The translations under genes and the position numbers were made by a program. A DNA stretch of 64,000 bases from Lentisphaerota bacterium (GTDB lineage: Bacteria > Verrucomicrobiota > Lentisphaeria > Victivallales > Victivallaceae): the NCBI GenBank assembly GCA_015061815.1, contig SUVW01000004.1:62001-126000 (forward strand), in the 5' to 3' direction. The notes beneath the pieces were generated by a model. That model did not search any database. It was not told the DNA's origin and saw nothing but the letters and a program-made list of their open reading frames with translations. Shown here piece by piece: positions 50,543 through 59,360 of this stretch (position 1 is the first letter of the stretch; each line of letters begins with the position of its first letter).

Positions 50543-51400
50543 TCACTTGGCAAAAACGATCGTCCGGTGACCGGAAATTATCACCCGGTGTTCCAGATGA
50601 GCCCGCACTGCCCGGGTCAGCACCCGGCGTTCGATATCCCGGCCCCGGTTGCGCAAATCTTCCGGCAGACTCTCGTGGTTGATCCGTTCCACATCCTGTT
50701 CGATGATCGGTCCCTCATCCAATTCCGGAGTGGCATAATGAGCCGTTGCCCCGATCATTTTCACGCCCCTTTCCCATGCCCGCTGATAGGGGTTGCCGCC
50801 CATGAATGCCGGAAGAAACGCATGGTGGATATTGATTATCCTCGCTGGAAAACGTTTGATAAAATCATCCGACAATATCCGCATGTAACGGGCCAGAACG
50901 ACCAAATCGATCTTCTGTTTTTCCAACAGCTCAATGATCTGTCTTTCCTGCTCCGGATCACCGCTGCGGGTCACCGGAAAACAGTAGAACGGGATACGGA
51001 ATTTTTCAGCAGCCTCCTCCAGCTCCGGATGGTTGCCGATAACCAGTCTGACCTTACCCGGCCCCAGCAGATTCTCTTCAGAATTGGTCAACAGATCATA
51101 AAGACAGTGAGTGGTTTTGGATACCATCACCGCCACATTCTGCACCTCGCCGGAGTAATGAATGGAAAACTGCAGTTCCAATTCATCGGCCAGTTTTTGA
51201 AATTCCGCCTCGATCACCGCCCGGGTCAATTCCGGCGGCAACTCCACTGCGGCACGCATATAGTACAACTTTTCCAGAATATCCGTATACTGACGGCACT
51301 CCACGATATTGAGATTCATTCCGGCAAAAAATCCGGTGATCCGGGCCACCAACCCTTTCCGGTCAGCGGCGGTTATCAAAAATACAGCACTGCGATCCAT
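50543..51400 (-). CDS. purU: Formyltetrahydrofolate deformylase
   Basis: The 285-residue enzyme hydrolyses 10-formyl-THF to formate and THF. An N-terminal ACT domain (about 5-85: FLITAADRKGLVARITGFFAG) precedes the formyltransferase fold with INIHHAFLPAFMGGNPY, ATAHYATPELDEGPII and catalytic Asn, His and Asp. The longer frame to 51475 is rejected: AAGGAA stands eight bases before the ATG at 51400. Promoter at 51435. Pairing with the ligase-like gene is probably only co-transcription. Confidence 0.94.
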   Translation of the reverse strand: MDRSAVFLITAADRKGLVARITGFFAGMNLNIVECRQYTDILEKLYYMRAAVELPPELTRAVIEAEFQKLADELELQFSIHYSGEVQNVAVMVSKTTHCLYDLLTNSEENLLGPGKVRLVIGNHPELEEAAEKFRIPFYCFPVTRSGDPEQERQIIELLEKQKIDLVVLARYMRILSDDFIKRFPARIINIHHAFLPAFMGGNPYQRAWERGVKMIGATAHYATPELDEGPIIEQDVERINHESLPEDLRNRGRDIERRVLTRAVRAHLEHRVIISGHRTIVFAK

Positions 51401-51434
51401 AATTTTTATTCCTTTATTTTTGTCACATCTTATT

Positions 51435-51462
51435 AAAATATCACCGTTTCCGGCTTTTTCAA
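51435..51462 (-). promoter_or_regulatory. Promoter for purU
   Basis: TTGAAA (51457-51462), 16 bases, TATTTT (51435-51440), 34 bases before the ATG. Confidence 0.6.
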
Positions 51463-51573
51463 GCGGTGCTTGCAAAAGTAATTCAAAGTTATTGCCCCAA
51501 ATTTTGCCAAACTTGCATAATCACAATTTTCACCGCATCTTTCACACTATCCGGAAAAACGTATATCCCGCAA

Positions 51574-51598
51574 CAAAAAAAACCGGGCGGCAACCGGT
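51574..51598 (-). terminator. Terminator of the Bat/redox cluster
   Basis: On the minus strand ACCGG (51594-51598) and CCGGT (51582-51586) form a stem with a seven-base loop, followed directly by eight T. It lies about 30 bases after the DsbD-like gene. Confidence 0.65.
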
Positions 51599-51629
51599 GA
51601 TCACACCAGCTGTCCCCGGCGGGAACCTC

Positions 51630-52829
51630 TTAATTCCCCGGCGGATAAATGATGACGAACGCCGGAAATCCGGGGATGGCATATTTTTCCAGAACCGCTT
51701 TGATATCCTTGCGGGAGGGATCTTCTGCAGGGAAGGTCACATAAATGAAATTTTTTGCGATATAGTCCGCAACTTCCGGTTCGCGCAAAGTTGTGCGTTC
51801 CATCTCATGGCAGTTTTTGCACCACGATGCGGTGAATCTGACCAGAACCGGTTTCCCGGTTTCCCGGGACTCCTCCTCCGCTTGAGCCAAAGCGGCCACT
51901 CCATCCATCGCTGAAGTCAATTCATCATCCGGCAGCAGTTTTACTCCGAGATAAGTGTAATATCCGGCCATTGCAAAAATCAATGCTGCAAAAATATATT
52001 TGACTGTCACCATGAATTTTCCCGGTTTCGGCAGAATCGACCAGCCTGCTCCCACCAGCGGCCAGGGCAATCCCATGCCGACCCCCAATGCAAACGGCAT
52101 CAATGCCCCATACCACGCCCCGTTTTGAACCATCCGGAAAGAAAATATCAATACACTGATGACCACCGGAGCTACACACGCACCGGCCAGCAACGCCGCA
52201 ACAACTCCCATGACCAGCGCACTCAACTGTTTGGACATCCGCAATTCAGACGGGGATATGCGGAATTTCGATGAAAGATCAAGGTTGAAAACTCCGGCCA
52301 TCGCCAGCGCAAGAAGCACAAAAATAAATGCGATGACAAAGTTGAATACCGGTGAGCTATTCAATGTCCCGAAACTGATCCTGACAAACGCCGCCAACAA
52401 TCCCAGCACGCCGTAAGTCACCGCCATCGCAGAACCGTACAACAACCCCTGCACAAATCCGCTTTTACCTCCGGATGCACCGATGATCGCCAGATTGACC
52501 GGCAGCATCGGCAGAACACAAGGAGTCAGATTCAACGCCATTCCGCCCAGCAGAGCCAAAAGGATCATCGTCCAGAATCCGGCAGTTTCCGGCTCTTTTG
52601 CACTTTCTCCTTTAAGGAACGCCATAAACTTGTCCACCCCGGTCGCACCGACCATTCCCCGCCATGACGGTTGAGTTTTTTCAACGATTGCTGCTGCCGT
52701 ATCAGCTGTTGTTTCAGGCACTTCCACGATCCGGCACATGCCGGTTTCATCATCACAGACCACCTGCGGCACCGCCTGCACCCCGCTGCAGAAGAACAGA
52801 AACAGAAAAAGTATTGCAATTTTTTTCAT
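51630..52829 (-). CDS. DsbD-like thiol:disulfide interchange protein
   Basis: The 399-residue protein has a signal peptide (1-19), a short N-terminal periplasmic part with a C-x6-C pair (Cys25, Cys32) in place of the normal DsbD alpha domain, a CcdA-like membrane domain from about 85 to 300 with NLTPCVLPM (Cys104) and LAGACVAP (Cys218), and a C-terminal thioredoxin domain with FTASWCKNC (Cys337, Cys340). It should carry electrons from cytoplasmic thioredoxin to the periplasm. The partner is probably the thioredoxin encoded 24 bases upstream. Domain order agrees with DsbD, but the first domain is reduced, and the whole is shorter than the usual 550-600 residues. Confidence 0.88.
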   Translation of the reverse strand: MKKIAILFLFLFFCSGVQAVPQVVCDDETGMCRIVEVPETTADTAAAIVEKTQPSWRGMVGATGVDKFMAFLKGESAKEPETAGFWTMILLALLGGMALNLTPCVLPMLPVNLAIIGASGGKSGFVQGLLYGSAMAVTYGVLGLLAAFVRISFGTLNSSPVFNFVIAFIFVLLALAMAGVFNLDLSSKFRISPSELRMSKQLSALVMGVVAALLAGACVAPVVISVLIFSFRMVQNGAWYGALMPFALGVGMGLPWPLVGAGWSILPKPGKFMVTVKYIFAALIFAMAGYYTYLGVKLLPDDELTSAMDGVAALAQAEEESRETGKPVLVRFTASWCKNCHEMERTTLREPEVADYIAKNFIYVTFPAEDPSRKDIKAVLEKYAIPGFPAFVIIYPPGN

Positions 52830-52853
52830 TTTGACCCAAAAAATCCGGCAATG

Positions 52854-53318
52854 TTACCGTTTATTATTTTTTACATTTTTTTCTGAATATTCCGGGTAAA
52901 TCGCTTTCAAATAATCCTTCAGCGGCATATAAGTACCGACCTTGCGGAGAACATTACCGCTGCTGTCCAGAATAACAGTTGACGGATAACCGGAAATATT
53001 TAATTTATCCTGCCACGTCTGCTGAAGTTTCATCTGTTCGGGAGATATCTTTTTCCGGTGCGGGAAGTCAAAGTATACCGGAACAAAGCGGGAAAATGCC
53101 AGATTTTTGAACTCTTTTTTATCCAAAACATCCTTTTTCAACCGGATGCACCAACCGCACCAGTCAGAACCGGTAAAGAGTACCAGCACCTCTTTCTTTT
53201 CCGCTTTGGCCCGCTTGAATGCGGCGGAAATATCCGTTGTCCAACCTTTCGGCACATCCGCTGCTGCCGCTGTCAATACTGATATGCCTAACAGTACGAT
53301 CAGAAATAATTTTCTCAT
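52854..53318 (-). CDS. Exported thioredoxin-like protein
   Basis: The 154-residue protein has a signal peptide ending near TAAAA (residue 20), then a thioredoxin fold with SDWCGWC (Cys54, Cys57) and the cis-proline strand ISGYPSTVIL. It resembles thioredoxin_7/DUF255-type periplasmic reductases with a long insertion after the active site. Probably a periplasmic disulfide reductant fed by the DsbD-like protein that follows. Confidence 0.88.
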   Translation of the reverse strand: MRKLFLIVLLGISVLTAAAADVPKGWTTDISAAFKRAKAEKKEVLVLFTGSDWCGWCIRLKKDVLDKKEFKNLAFSRFVPVYFDFPHRKKISPEQMKLQQTWQDKLNISGYPSTVILDSSGNVLRKVGTYMPLKDYLKAIYPEYSEKNVKNNKR

Positions 53319-53345
53319 TTTTTGACTCCTTTTCTTTGTGATGAT

Positions 53346-54209
53346 TTACAATTCCCTGCAAACTCCCGCGAATACACAACGCGGGCAATTTTCCTTATTC
53401 CCCGGAATATCAGCCAGCTCCAACCCGGCCAGTTTTGCCCACACTCCGGCTTCAGCGGAAATTTTCCGCAACGCCGATGCAATATCGTTATTCAGACCGA
53501 AGTGGCGCATTTCACCGCTGTGATAATCCAAGACAAATGATTCCACCATATCCGGATTCCGTCCGCAATGATTCAGCGCGTAAAAAGCATGGATCAAAGC
53601 AGTTTCACTCTCACATCCGGAAAATTCACCGCTGCGCAGCTCAACTATCCACAACTTGCCCCGGTGATTGAATGCACACAACGGAGTGGCAAAACAATGA
53701 AGATCATTGATATACAGATCCAGTACCTTCGGCAGGGTGCGCCGGGATTCCGGCGGTGTCCGGAGCAAATTTTCCCACTCGCCTCCGGAAATCAGAGCTG
53801 AACTGCACTCTTTAAGCTCTTTCAACAGTTCCCGCCGCTTACTTTCAACATCGAAATCATTGCCGCAAAGTGAAGCCAGTGTCCGGGATGAGCGACCGAA
53901 AATAATCTTCTCGAACTCCACATCAAAAGCTTCAAACAACTCCACCGTCAACACCCGGGGATCGGTTTCTCCGGTATAAAACTCTTTCTGCATGGTATGC
54001 AGCAGTAATTCCCGGATGAATTTGCCATCGCCGATCATCCGGTGACCGGCATATATCTTGCGCAGCAGCGGTGTCAATTCCGCACTTTCAGCCGCTTTCG
54101 CCGCCGCCGGAGCCTCCCGGTAATGCATCATCGCCGACCTGGCACAAAACTCCCGTCGCAACCGGCGGCTCAACGACCAAACCGCCGGAGAAAAATCAGA
54201 AAACTCCAT
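53346..54209 (-). CDS. PD-(D/E)XK-fold Fe-S protein, Cas4/AddB-like, probably degenerate
   Basis: The 287-residue product has the four-cysteine arrangement of iron-sulfur PD-(D/E)XK nucleases: Cys22 in an LRREFCARSAMMHY helix, then Cys275, Cys278 and Cys284 as C-x2-C-x5-C at the extreme C-terminus. Between them LWIVELRSGE (Glu190-x-Arg192) stands where the E-x-K strand and TG loop would be, and FALVLDYHSG-like FVLDYHSGEM follows. The aspartate of the preceding strand is not evident and Lys is Arg, so nuclease activity is doubtful. It overlaps the BatD-BatE gene by 14 bases. No helicase or cas gene is nearby. The assignment rests on motif pattern only. Confidence 0.55.
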   Translation of the reverse strand: MEFSDFSPAVWSLSRRLRREFCARSAMMHYREAPAAAKAAESAELTPLLRKIYAGHRMIGDGKFIRELLLHTMQKEFYTGETDPRVLTVELFEAFDVEFEKIIFGRSSRTLASLCGNDFDVESKRRELLKELKECSSALISGGEWENLLRTPPESRRTLPKVLDLYINDLHCFATPLCAFNHRGKLWIVELRSGEFSGCESETALIHAFYALNHCGRNPDMVESFVLDYHSGEMRHFGLNNDIASALRKISAEAGVWAKLAGLELADIPGNKENCPRCVFAGVCREL

Positions 54210-56553
54210 ACGGCCAGATCCTTTCTACGGCATACCGGGCGATCCAACCGCTGACCGAACCGGATTCCACCCGGTAAAATCCGCCGCTTTCCTCACGTAT
54301 ACGCAACATACTGCCGCCGGGAAGAAGTGCCGACTCTCCGCCGTCATTTGCCGGGATGGAGCGCAATTGAGCATTCTGCCGAACCACGACCGCCCGTTCC
54401 GGAGAGTACAGTCCCCTGCACTGAATACGGAGTGCCCAAAGTGAAAAAATTATACTGCCGGCAATTACCGCTCCGGCAGAAAACAACAACACTGCCGGTA
54501 TCCTGCGCCGCAAAAACACCAGAATCGCAGCTGCCAACAGCAATACTCCAACCGTAAGAATAAAGTGATCCGGCCGCATGAAAAGTGCCGCTTTATCCGG
54601 CCAGACCGTTTTTTCTGTTCCGCCCGGCAGTTTCCCGGAAACCTGCTGCACCGCATCAGCATAACCGGCGTTTCCCGGGGACAACAGATGCGCCCTGCTG
54701 AACATGACATACGCTTCCGGATAATTTCCCTGCATGTATTCGGCACTGCCCAGATCATAGAATAATTCCGGCGAAACAGCTTTTCTTTCCTCCCCGGTCA
54801 GCTCCCGCAATTTCTCTGCGGCAACCGGATAATTTCCGGCATCGAATGCTGCTTTGGCATCCGTATAACTGCCGCCGTAAAGAGGCAGAAACGCGATCGA
54901 AATCAACAACAGACATCCTTTCAAAAAAACGGTCAACTTCTTTTTCAACTCTTCACTCTCCCGGACTTCCGGAGCTGACGGATCAAATCCGGCACTGTCC
55001 AGAGAGATCAGAAACTCTTTCAACTCTTCATCCTCTGCCGCCGCAGCTATTTCACTGAATGTTCTCCTGCCGGTCAATCCGGCAAGTTCTGCCACCTGCT
55101 GACTTCCGATACGCGTCAAAGCCGCACTGCCCTCATATTTGACTGCAGCGATCAACTTTTTCAACTCCCGTTTGCGCTGCCGGCGAAGATCCTTCCGCCG
55201 CCGGGGCCAAAAAGCTGCAATCAAAACTGCCATACTTGCCGCAATCAGCAAGAGTACTGCGGTTTTGACATTGTTCCACAATGGCAAAAGCACATTTCTT
55301 CCCGGCTGTTTCAACGGGAAAGGCAAAACTCTGGCATCCTGCGGCATTTCAGCCTGACGGTTTTCCATCCCGTTACCGGTGACCGCCGCAGAGGGCGGTG
55401 ATGCCAGTTCCGGATTGGCATTTACCGTGTACTGCAATCCGCACTTATTCAGGACATACTCACCCTTCAGCGGGTCAAAAACGGCTATGGTCAACTCCTG
55501 TTTGTACTCTCCGGGTTTCAACACGACAAACGGATATTTCACCGTACAGGCCGTCCTCCGGGGATTTTCAGTAACCTCCGGCGGATAGACCCGGGCATCA
55601 GGGATCGTTATTTCCGGTGCCCGGAAAGATGCACTGGGCATCGCTCCGGCAAAATTCAAGGTTATTTCAGCGATATCTCCGGCTTTAAGCACCTTTCGGC
55701 TGATTTGAGCATCCACCCGCCATGTACCGACCAATCCGGAATCGATCACTCCGGCCGGAAGCTCCGGCAGAGGCAGAACTTCCAGCATCTTCCCGCTTTT
55801 GGCGATCACCGTTTTATTCTCCGGCGGCGGCCCGAAAAAGAAATCTCCGCGTCCCCGGGATACCTGCAGATCGATCCGGCACTCCGGAAGATATTTTCCA
55901 CTTTTCTGCACTTGAAATATCCCGCTGAATTCCACCGTGCTGCCCTCTTGCCTCCGCATAACTTCCGAACTTTGGATAAAATTGCCGCTCCGCCCGTCCG
56001 AAGCATAAATAAAGGAGGCATCTGCAAAATTTTCCGGCACTATCGAACGGATATTCTGCAGTGTCCACTGGCGCGGGACAAATATTTCCAAATCGGCCCG
56101 CAAGGTTTCTCCGACATAGACTGCCCGCCGGGGAGTGATCGTCAATACTGCCGACAATCTTTCTCCGGCAGGAAGTTGAGATGCATCACGCACCGTAAAG
56201 GAAAATTGACCGGTCGTCACCTTTTCTCCGCCGAAATCCAGGGTCACCGGAGGAATAATAAATTCTCCGGCCTTATCTGCCACTGCCGCCAAACCATATT
56301 CGGCCCGTACTGACTGACGGCCGTTGATAATAGTGGTATTCAGCGAATTTGAAGATATCCGGCTGCTGACACTCAAACCGGCAGGCATTTCCGGCAGCTG
56401 CAATGAAAAGCGTTCTTCACTGTCCACATTCAACATCAACATGAACCTCTCTCCGGAAACCGGACGGGCCGGACGCACCGACAGCGTTGCCGTAACTGCC
56501 TCAAGCTGCACCGCCAAAACACTGCACCAGAAAATCATCCATAATCTTTTCAT
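54196..56553 (-). CDS. BatD-BatE fusion protein
   Basis: The 785-residue protein joins two Bat proteins. Residues 1-20 are a signal peptide; about 20-400 form the beta-rich BatD part (oxygen-tolerance family: VRPARPVSGERFML, AVYVGETLRADLEIFVPR, ITLNFAGAMPSASF); a membrane helix (about 430-450, VLLLIAASMAVLIAAFW) and a basic cytoplasmic stretch follow. At about 565 a second signal-like helix KLTVFLKGCLLLISIAF starts the BatE part: TPR motifs (DAGNYPVAAEKLRELTG, MQGNYPEAYVMFSRAHLL), a membrane segment and a C-terminal SH3-like domain (VVVRQNAQLRSIP, GGFYRVESGSVSGWI). Bat proteins act in envelope stress and aerotolerance by an unclear mechanism. It is adjacent to BatB-BatC. Confidence 0.82.
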   Translation of the reverse strand: MKRLWMIFWCSVLAVQLEAVTATLSVRPARPVSGERFMLMLNVDSEERFSLQLPEMPAGLSVSSRISSNSLNTTIINGRQSVRAEYGLAAVADKAGEFIIPPVTLDFGGEKVTTGQFSFTVRDASQLPAGERLSAVLTITPRRAVYVGETLRADLEIFVPRQWTLQNIRSIVPENFADASFIYASDGRSGNFIQSSEVMRRQEGSTVEFSGIFQVQKSGKYLPECRIDLQVSRGRGDFFFGPPPENKTVIAKSGKMLEVLPLPELPAGVIDSGLVGTWRVDAQISRKVLKAGDIAEITLNFAGAMPSASFRAPEITIPDARVYPPEVTENPRRTACTVKYPFVVLKPGEYKQELTIAVFDPLKGEYVLNKCGLQYTVNANPELASPPSAAVTGNGMENRQAEMPQDARVLPFPLKQPGRNVLLPLWNNVKTAVLLLIAASMAVLIAAFWPRRRKDLRRQRKRELKKLIAAVKYEGSAALTRIGSQQVAELAGLTGRRTFSEIAAAAEDEELKEFLISLDSAGFDPSAPEVRESEELKKKLTVFLKGCLLLISIAFLPLYGGSYTDAKAAFDAGNYPVAAEKLRELTGEERKAVSPELFYDLGSAEYMQGNYPEAYVMFSRAHLLSPGNAGYADAVQQVSGKLPGGTEKTVWPDKAALFMRPDHFILTVGVLLLAAAILVFLRRRIPAVLLFSAGAVIAGSIIFSLWALRIQCRGLYSPERAVVVRQNAQLRSIPANDGGESALLPGGSMLRIREESGGFYRVESGSVSGWIARYAVERIWPYGVF

Positions 56554-58614
56554 TTACCAATCCTTCTGTACCTGACGCCTGCGCAGATTCCGTTGACGGC
56601 GCAGAGCTTCCTGCAGCTCTTTTGCCTCATCTTCCAGAATATCCAGCCGTCTGCCGGCATCCTCTTTTTCCCGGTCGGCGGCGGTTTTTCCATCATTTTT
56701 TTCCGCCTTGCCGTCCGATGATCCACCATCTTTTTCTTCCGGCTTTCCGGAAGATTGCTCCTGCTCTTTTTTTCCGTCCTCTCCGGTCTGTGAGCCTGAC
56801 TCCACTTCCTGCAGCTCTTTCATCGCTTCATTGATTTTTTTCTCGGCCTCTCCGGTTTTTCCATCTTTTTGCAGTTTCTCTGCCTCTTCAAGTTTTTCCG
56901 CCGCTTCACCGGCTTTATCAGCCAATTTCTGCTGTTCCAACTGCCGGGCCTGTTTTTCCAGTTCACGGGCGGATTCGGCAGCGTCAGCACTGGCCTGCGC
57001 CGCCTTGTCATTTTGCGCCTGCTGATTCTGCTGCTGCGCCTGCTGATTCTGCTGCTGCGTTTGCTGATTCTGCTGCTGCGTTTGCTGATTCTGCTGCTGC
57101 GCCTGCCGGGTCTGCTGCTGCGTTTGCTGCTGTTGTTTTTTCAACTCTTCGATCTGCTTTTTAAGCTTTTCCGCCTCTTCCATATCCAGGATCAACTGCT
57201 GATAATTATTGATCCGGCGGCGGTCGATATCCGCTGTTTCCCGGAACTCCATTGACCGGGTATAAAGTTCTCTGCTCTGTGCGAATTTTTTTAATGCCTC
57301 ATTCAAATTGCCCAATGCTTTATCCAAATTCTGCTGCTGAAGCAACTGGCGGCATCCGATTACCTGCTCCCGGCCGGAATTGTGTCCGACAATACCCAGA
57401 TTCTGCAAAGCTCTGCTTCTGACTACCGGCGGTGTTCCTCCGCCGGAAATAAGTTTTCCGTACAGCTCCGATGCCATAGGATCACCGGCCAGCTGCCGGT
57501 TGCGGGCCTGTTCATACTGGCCGTATGCATCCATTTCACCAGCGGCCTCCTCTGCGGCGGAACAAACAGAAAATCCACCGGCGGCGACCGCCAGCAACAG
57601 CCACATTTTGACCGTTTTGCGCCGGAAATTACGGTACTCCGGGAGCAATCCGGAAACTATAAGCATAACCAATGCCGCCGCTATAAAGAAGATAAAAAGA
57701 TCATCCGGAACTGTGTTTCTGACATTTTCAGCAGCACCCCGGTTCAATTTGCTGATAAAATCTTTCACCACTGTAAAACCGGTATCACTGACCGTACTGC
57801 GGACATAGATACCGCCGCTCTCTTGGGCCAGATATTCAAGCAGTTTCTCATTCAACTTGCTCCCGGCCACCTCTCCGGAAGCTGAATGCATGATCCGGCC
57901 GTTATCATCCGGCACCGGTGCCGCCGCATCCGGAGAACCGAAACCTATAACTATCAACGGTATACCGGCAGATTTCAACTCCGTAACGGCTTTCCCCGCA
58001 TCACCGCTCAATTCATCGCCATCGGTCAATACCATAACCGCCCGGTGATCTCCGCCGGCCCCGGCAAATGCCCGGTATGCAGTCTGCAGAGCCTTGCCCA
58101 GATCCGTACCGCCTAACGGAACACTTCCCGGATCAAGTTCATCCACCGAAACCATGAACGTGTGATGGTCGGCAGTCAGAGGACAACTGACAAATGCGGT
58201 TCCGGCAAACGGAATAAGTCCGAATCTTTCGCCCGGGAATGCTTTAACCACCTCTCTTACCAGAAACTTCGCCTGCTCCATCCGGGATGGCGGCAAATCA
58301 ACGGCCCGCATACTTTTGGAAACATCAAAAACCACCATGATGTCACGGGACATATCCGGCTGAATCACCACAGACTCCCGGATATATGGACGGGCAGCCG
58401 CAATTATCAGCAGTATGACCGCCGCCATTTGCAGGGCAAATTTCCAATTCCGCCTGCGCCGGGACAAAGTGCAGGCTTCCGGATTATCCGCATCCTTGCC
58501 CAGAATCAACCCCAGCAGTTTCTTCCTGCGTCTTTCACCGGCGGCATAAAGTGCTGTCCCGGCACACAATACCGGAATTATCAGCCACAACAACCAAAAA
58601 TCAACAAATTTCAT
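56554..58614 (-). CDS. BatB-BatC fusion protein (vWFA domain plus Q-rich TPR region)
   Basis: The 686-residue protein starts as BatA/BatB: two membrane helices (about 5-25, 58-75), then a von Willebrand A domain with complete MIDAS (DVSKS at 97-101, Thr170, Asp198 in TDGDE) and a closing helix near 335-355. A further signal-like helix (MWLLLAVAAGGFSVCSA) then opens the BatC part with TPR-like helices, a glutamine-rich segment made of QQQNQQT repeats, and a charged coiled-coil tail rich in Lys and Glu. The MIDAS should bind a metal and a protein ligand in the periplasm. Its own promoter is at 58642. BatA and a MoxR ATPase are not seen here. Confidence 0.85.
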   Translation of the reverse strand: MKFVDFWLLWLIIPVLCAGTALYAAGERRRKKLLGLILGKDADNPEACTLSRRRRNWKFALQMAAVILLIIAAARPYIRESVVIQPDMSRDIMVVFDVSKSMRAVDLPPSRMEQAKFLVREVVKAFPGERFGLIPFAGTAFVSCPLTADHHTFMVSVDELDPGSVPLGGTDLGKALQTAYRAFAGAGGDHRAVMVLTDGDELSGDAGKAVTELKSAGIPLIVIGFGSPDAAAPVPDDNGRIMHSASGEVAGSKLNEKLLEYLAQESGGIYVRSTVSDTGFTVVKDFISKLNRGAAENVRNTVPDDLFIFFIAAALVMLIVSGLLPEYRNFRRKTVKMWLLLAVAAGGFSVCSAAEEAAGEMDAYGQYEQARNRQLAGDPMASELYGKLISGGGTPPVVRSRALQNLGIVGHNSGREQVIGCRQLLQQQNLDKALGNLNEALKKFAQSRELYTRSMEFRETADIDRRRINNYQQLILDMEEAEKLKKQIEELKKQQQQTQQQTRQAQQQNQQTQQQNQQTQQQNQQAQQQNQQAQNDKAAQASADAAESARELEKQARQLEQQKLADKAGEAAEKLEEAEKLQKDGKTGEAEKKINEAMKELQEVESGSQTGEDGKKEQEQSSGKPEEKDGGSSDGKAEKNDGKTAADREKEDAGRRLDILEDEAKELQEALRRQRNLRRRQVQKDW
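57015..57131 (-). repeat. 21-base tandem repeats coding QQQNQQ(T/A)
   Basis: Four nearly identical 21-base units (plus strand GCTGATTCTGCTGCTGCG with a two- to three-base joint) start at about 57017, 57038, 57059 and 57080, followed by decayed copies. They encode the glutamine-rich linker of the BatC part. Copy number could vary between strains by slippage. Confidence 0.85.
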
Positions 58615-58641
58615 ATATTCTTTACCTTTCTGAAGCTAAAG

Positions 58642-58669
58642 AATATAACCATTTTTTCAAAAAAATCAA
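58642..58669 (-). promoter_or_regulatory. Internal promoter for BatB-BatC
   Basis: TTGATT (58664-58669 on the minus strand), 16 bases, TATATT (58642-58647), 28 bases before the ATG. It falls in the only larger gap of the cluster, so the Bat half may be expressed separately from the Exb half. Confidence 0.6.
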
Positions 58670-58686
58670 GACCGGCAACAAACTTT

Positions 58687-59088
58687 TCAGAAAAACGGGC
58701 AATCCAGCGTTTCCTGCCAGATGCGTTCACCTTTATAAGACAGCGAAATCGAAAAACTCTTCTCTTTCAATTCCGAAAAAACTCTCCAATCCGCATCATC
58801 ATAGGTCATGGTATTGCCGGTGATCCTGGAACTTTCATGAAATATCTGCATCGCCAGTTCCGCAGATTTGCCATCCATTCCCATACTGACCCTCTCCCCC
58901 GGACACTTTTCCAGCAGGATAAAAGTCAACGCCGTCACCAGATACTCCACTGCATCTGAAGGTTTGGCTATTTTTACCTTGTTTTGAGTCGTATTGTACA
59001 GAATATTTCCCGGCGGCGGATCTCCGGATGGCAGCCAGCAACAGCCGGTCATACCGGCCAGCAACAGCAATATCAATATTTTTTTCAT
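58687..59088 (-). CDS. Small lipoprotein of unknown function
   Basis: The 133-residue product starts MKKILILLLLAGMTGC, a lipoprotein signal with lipobox-like MTGC (Cys16). The mature part contains TTQNKVKIAKPSDAVEYLVTALTF and a C-terminal beta-type stretch (SFSISLSYKGERIWQETL). This resembles the small PCMF/LpoB-type lipoproteins in size only; I do not recognise a family. GGGAG precedes the ATG at 59088, which overlaps the stop of the zinc-ribbon gene (ATGA). The frame extends upstream but the lipoprotein signal fixes the start. Confidence 0.75.
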   Translation of the reverse strand: MKKILILLLLAGMTGCCWLPSGDPPPGNILYNTTQNKVKIAKPSDAVEYLVTALTFILLEKCPGERVSMGMDGKSAELAMQIFHESSRITGNTMTYDDADWRVFSELKEKSFSISLSYKGERIWQETLDCPFF

Positions 59089-59360
59089 TTTTTTCTCCCG
59101 TTTTTGACCGGTAATGTCCGGCCGCCGCCGCGTCTGCGGATGCAAACTGTGTTACAGCGCGGACAACGGCACAGCGACACCGGATGTTTTGGAATAAACG
59201 ACAAATGACAATTATTGCAATGAAACAACTGACGGTTGCTCAACTGCCATGCGTTACGCCGCTGACGGTTGCTCTCACGCAGCCACAGCCAGGCAATATA
59301 AATCAATACCGCAATCAGCAGCATGGTAAAAAATTCTGTAAAACTTATCCCCGGCATCAC
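59085..59360 (-). CDS. Small membrane protein with C-terminal zinc ribbon
   Basis: The 91-residue product has one membrane helix (about 8-28, FTMLLIAVLIYIAWLWL) and then a cytoplasmic, arginine-rich part with a zinc-ribbon-like cysteine pattern: FHCNNC, then LCRCPRCNTVC. The tail is strongly basic. It overlaps both neighbours by four bases, so it belongs to the ExbB-ExbD-TonB-like group. Function is unknown; it might tether or sense something at the inner membrane. Confidence 0.7.
   Translation of the reverse strand: MMPGISFTEFFTMLLIAVLIYIAWLWLRESNRQRRNAWQLSNRQLFHCNNCHLSFIPKHPVSLCRCPRCNTVCIRRRGGGRTLPVKNGRKK

Noticed and set aside
50390-51436. Open frame of 348 codons on the plus strand
   Set aside because: Antisense to purU and the start of the ligase-like gene, both well supported.
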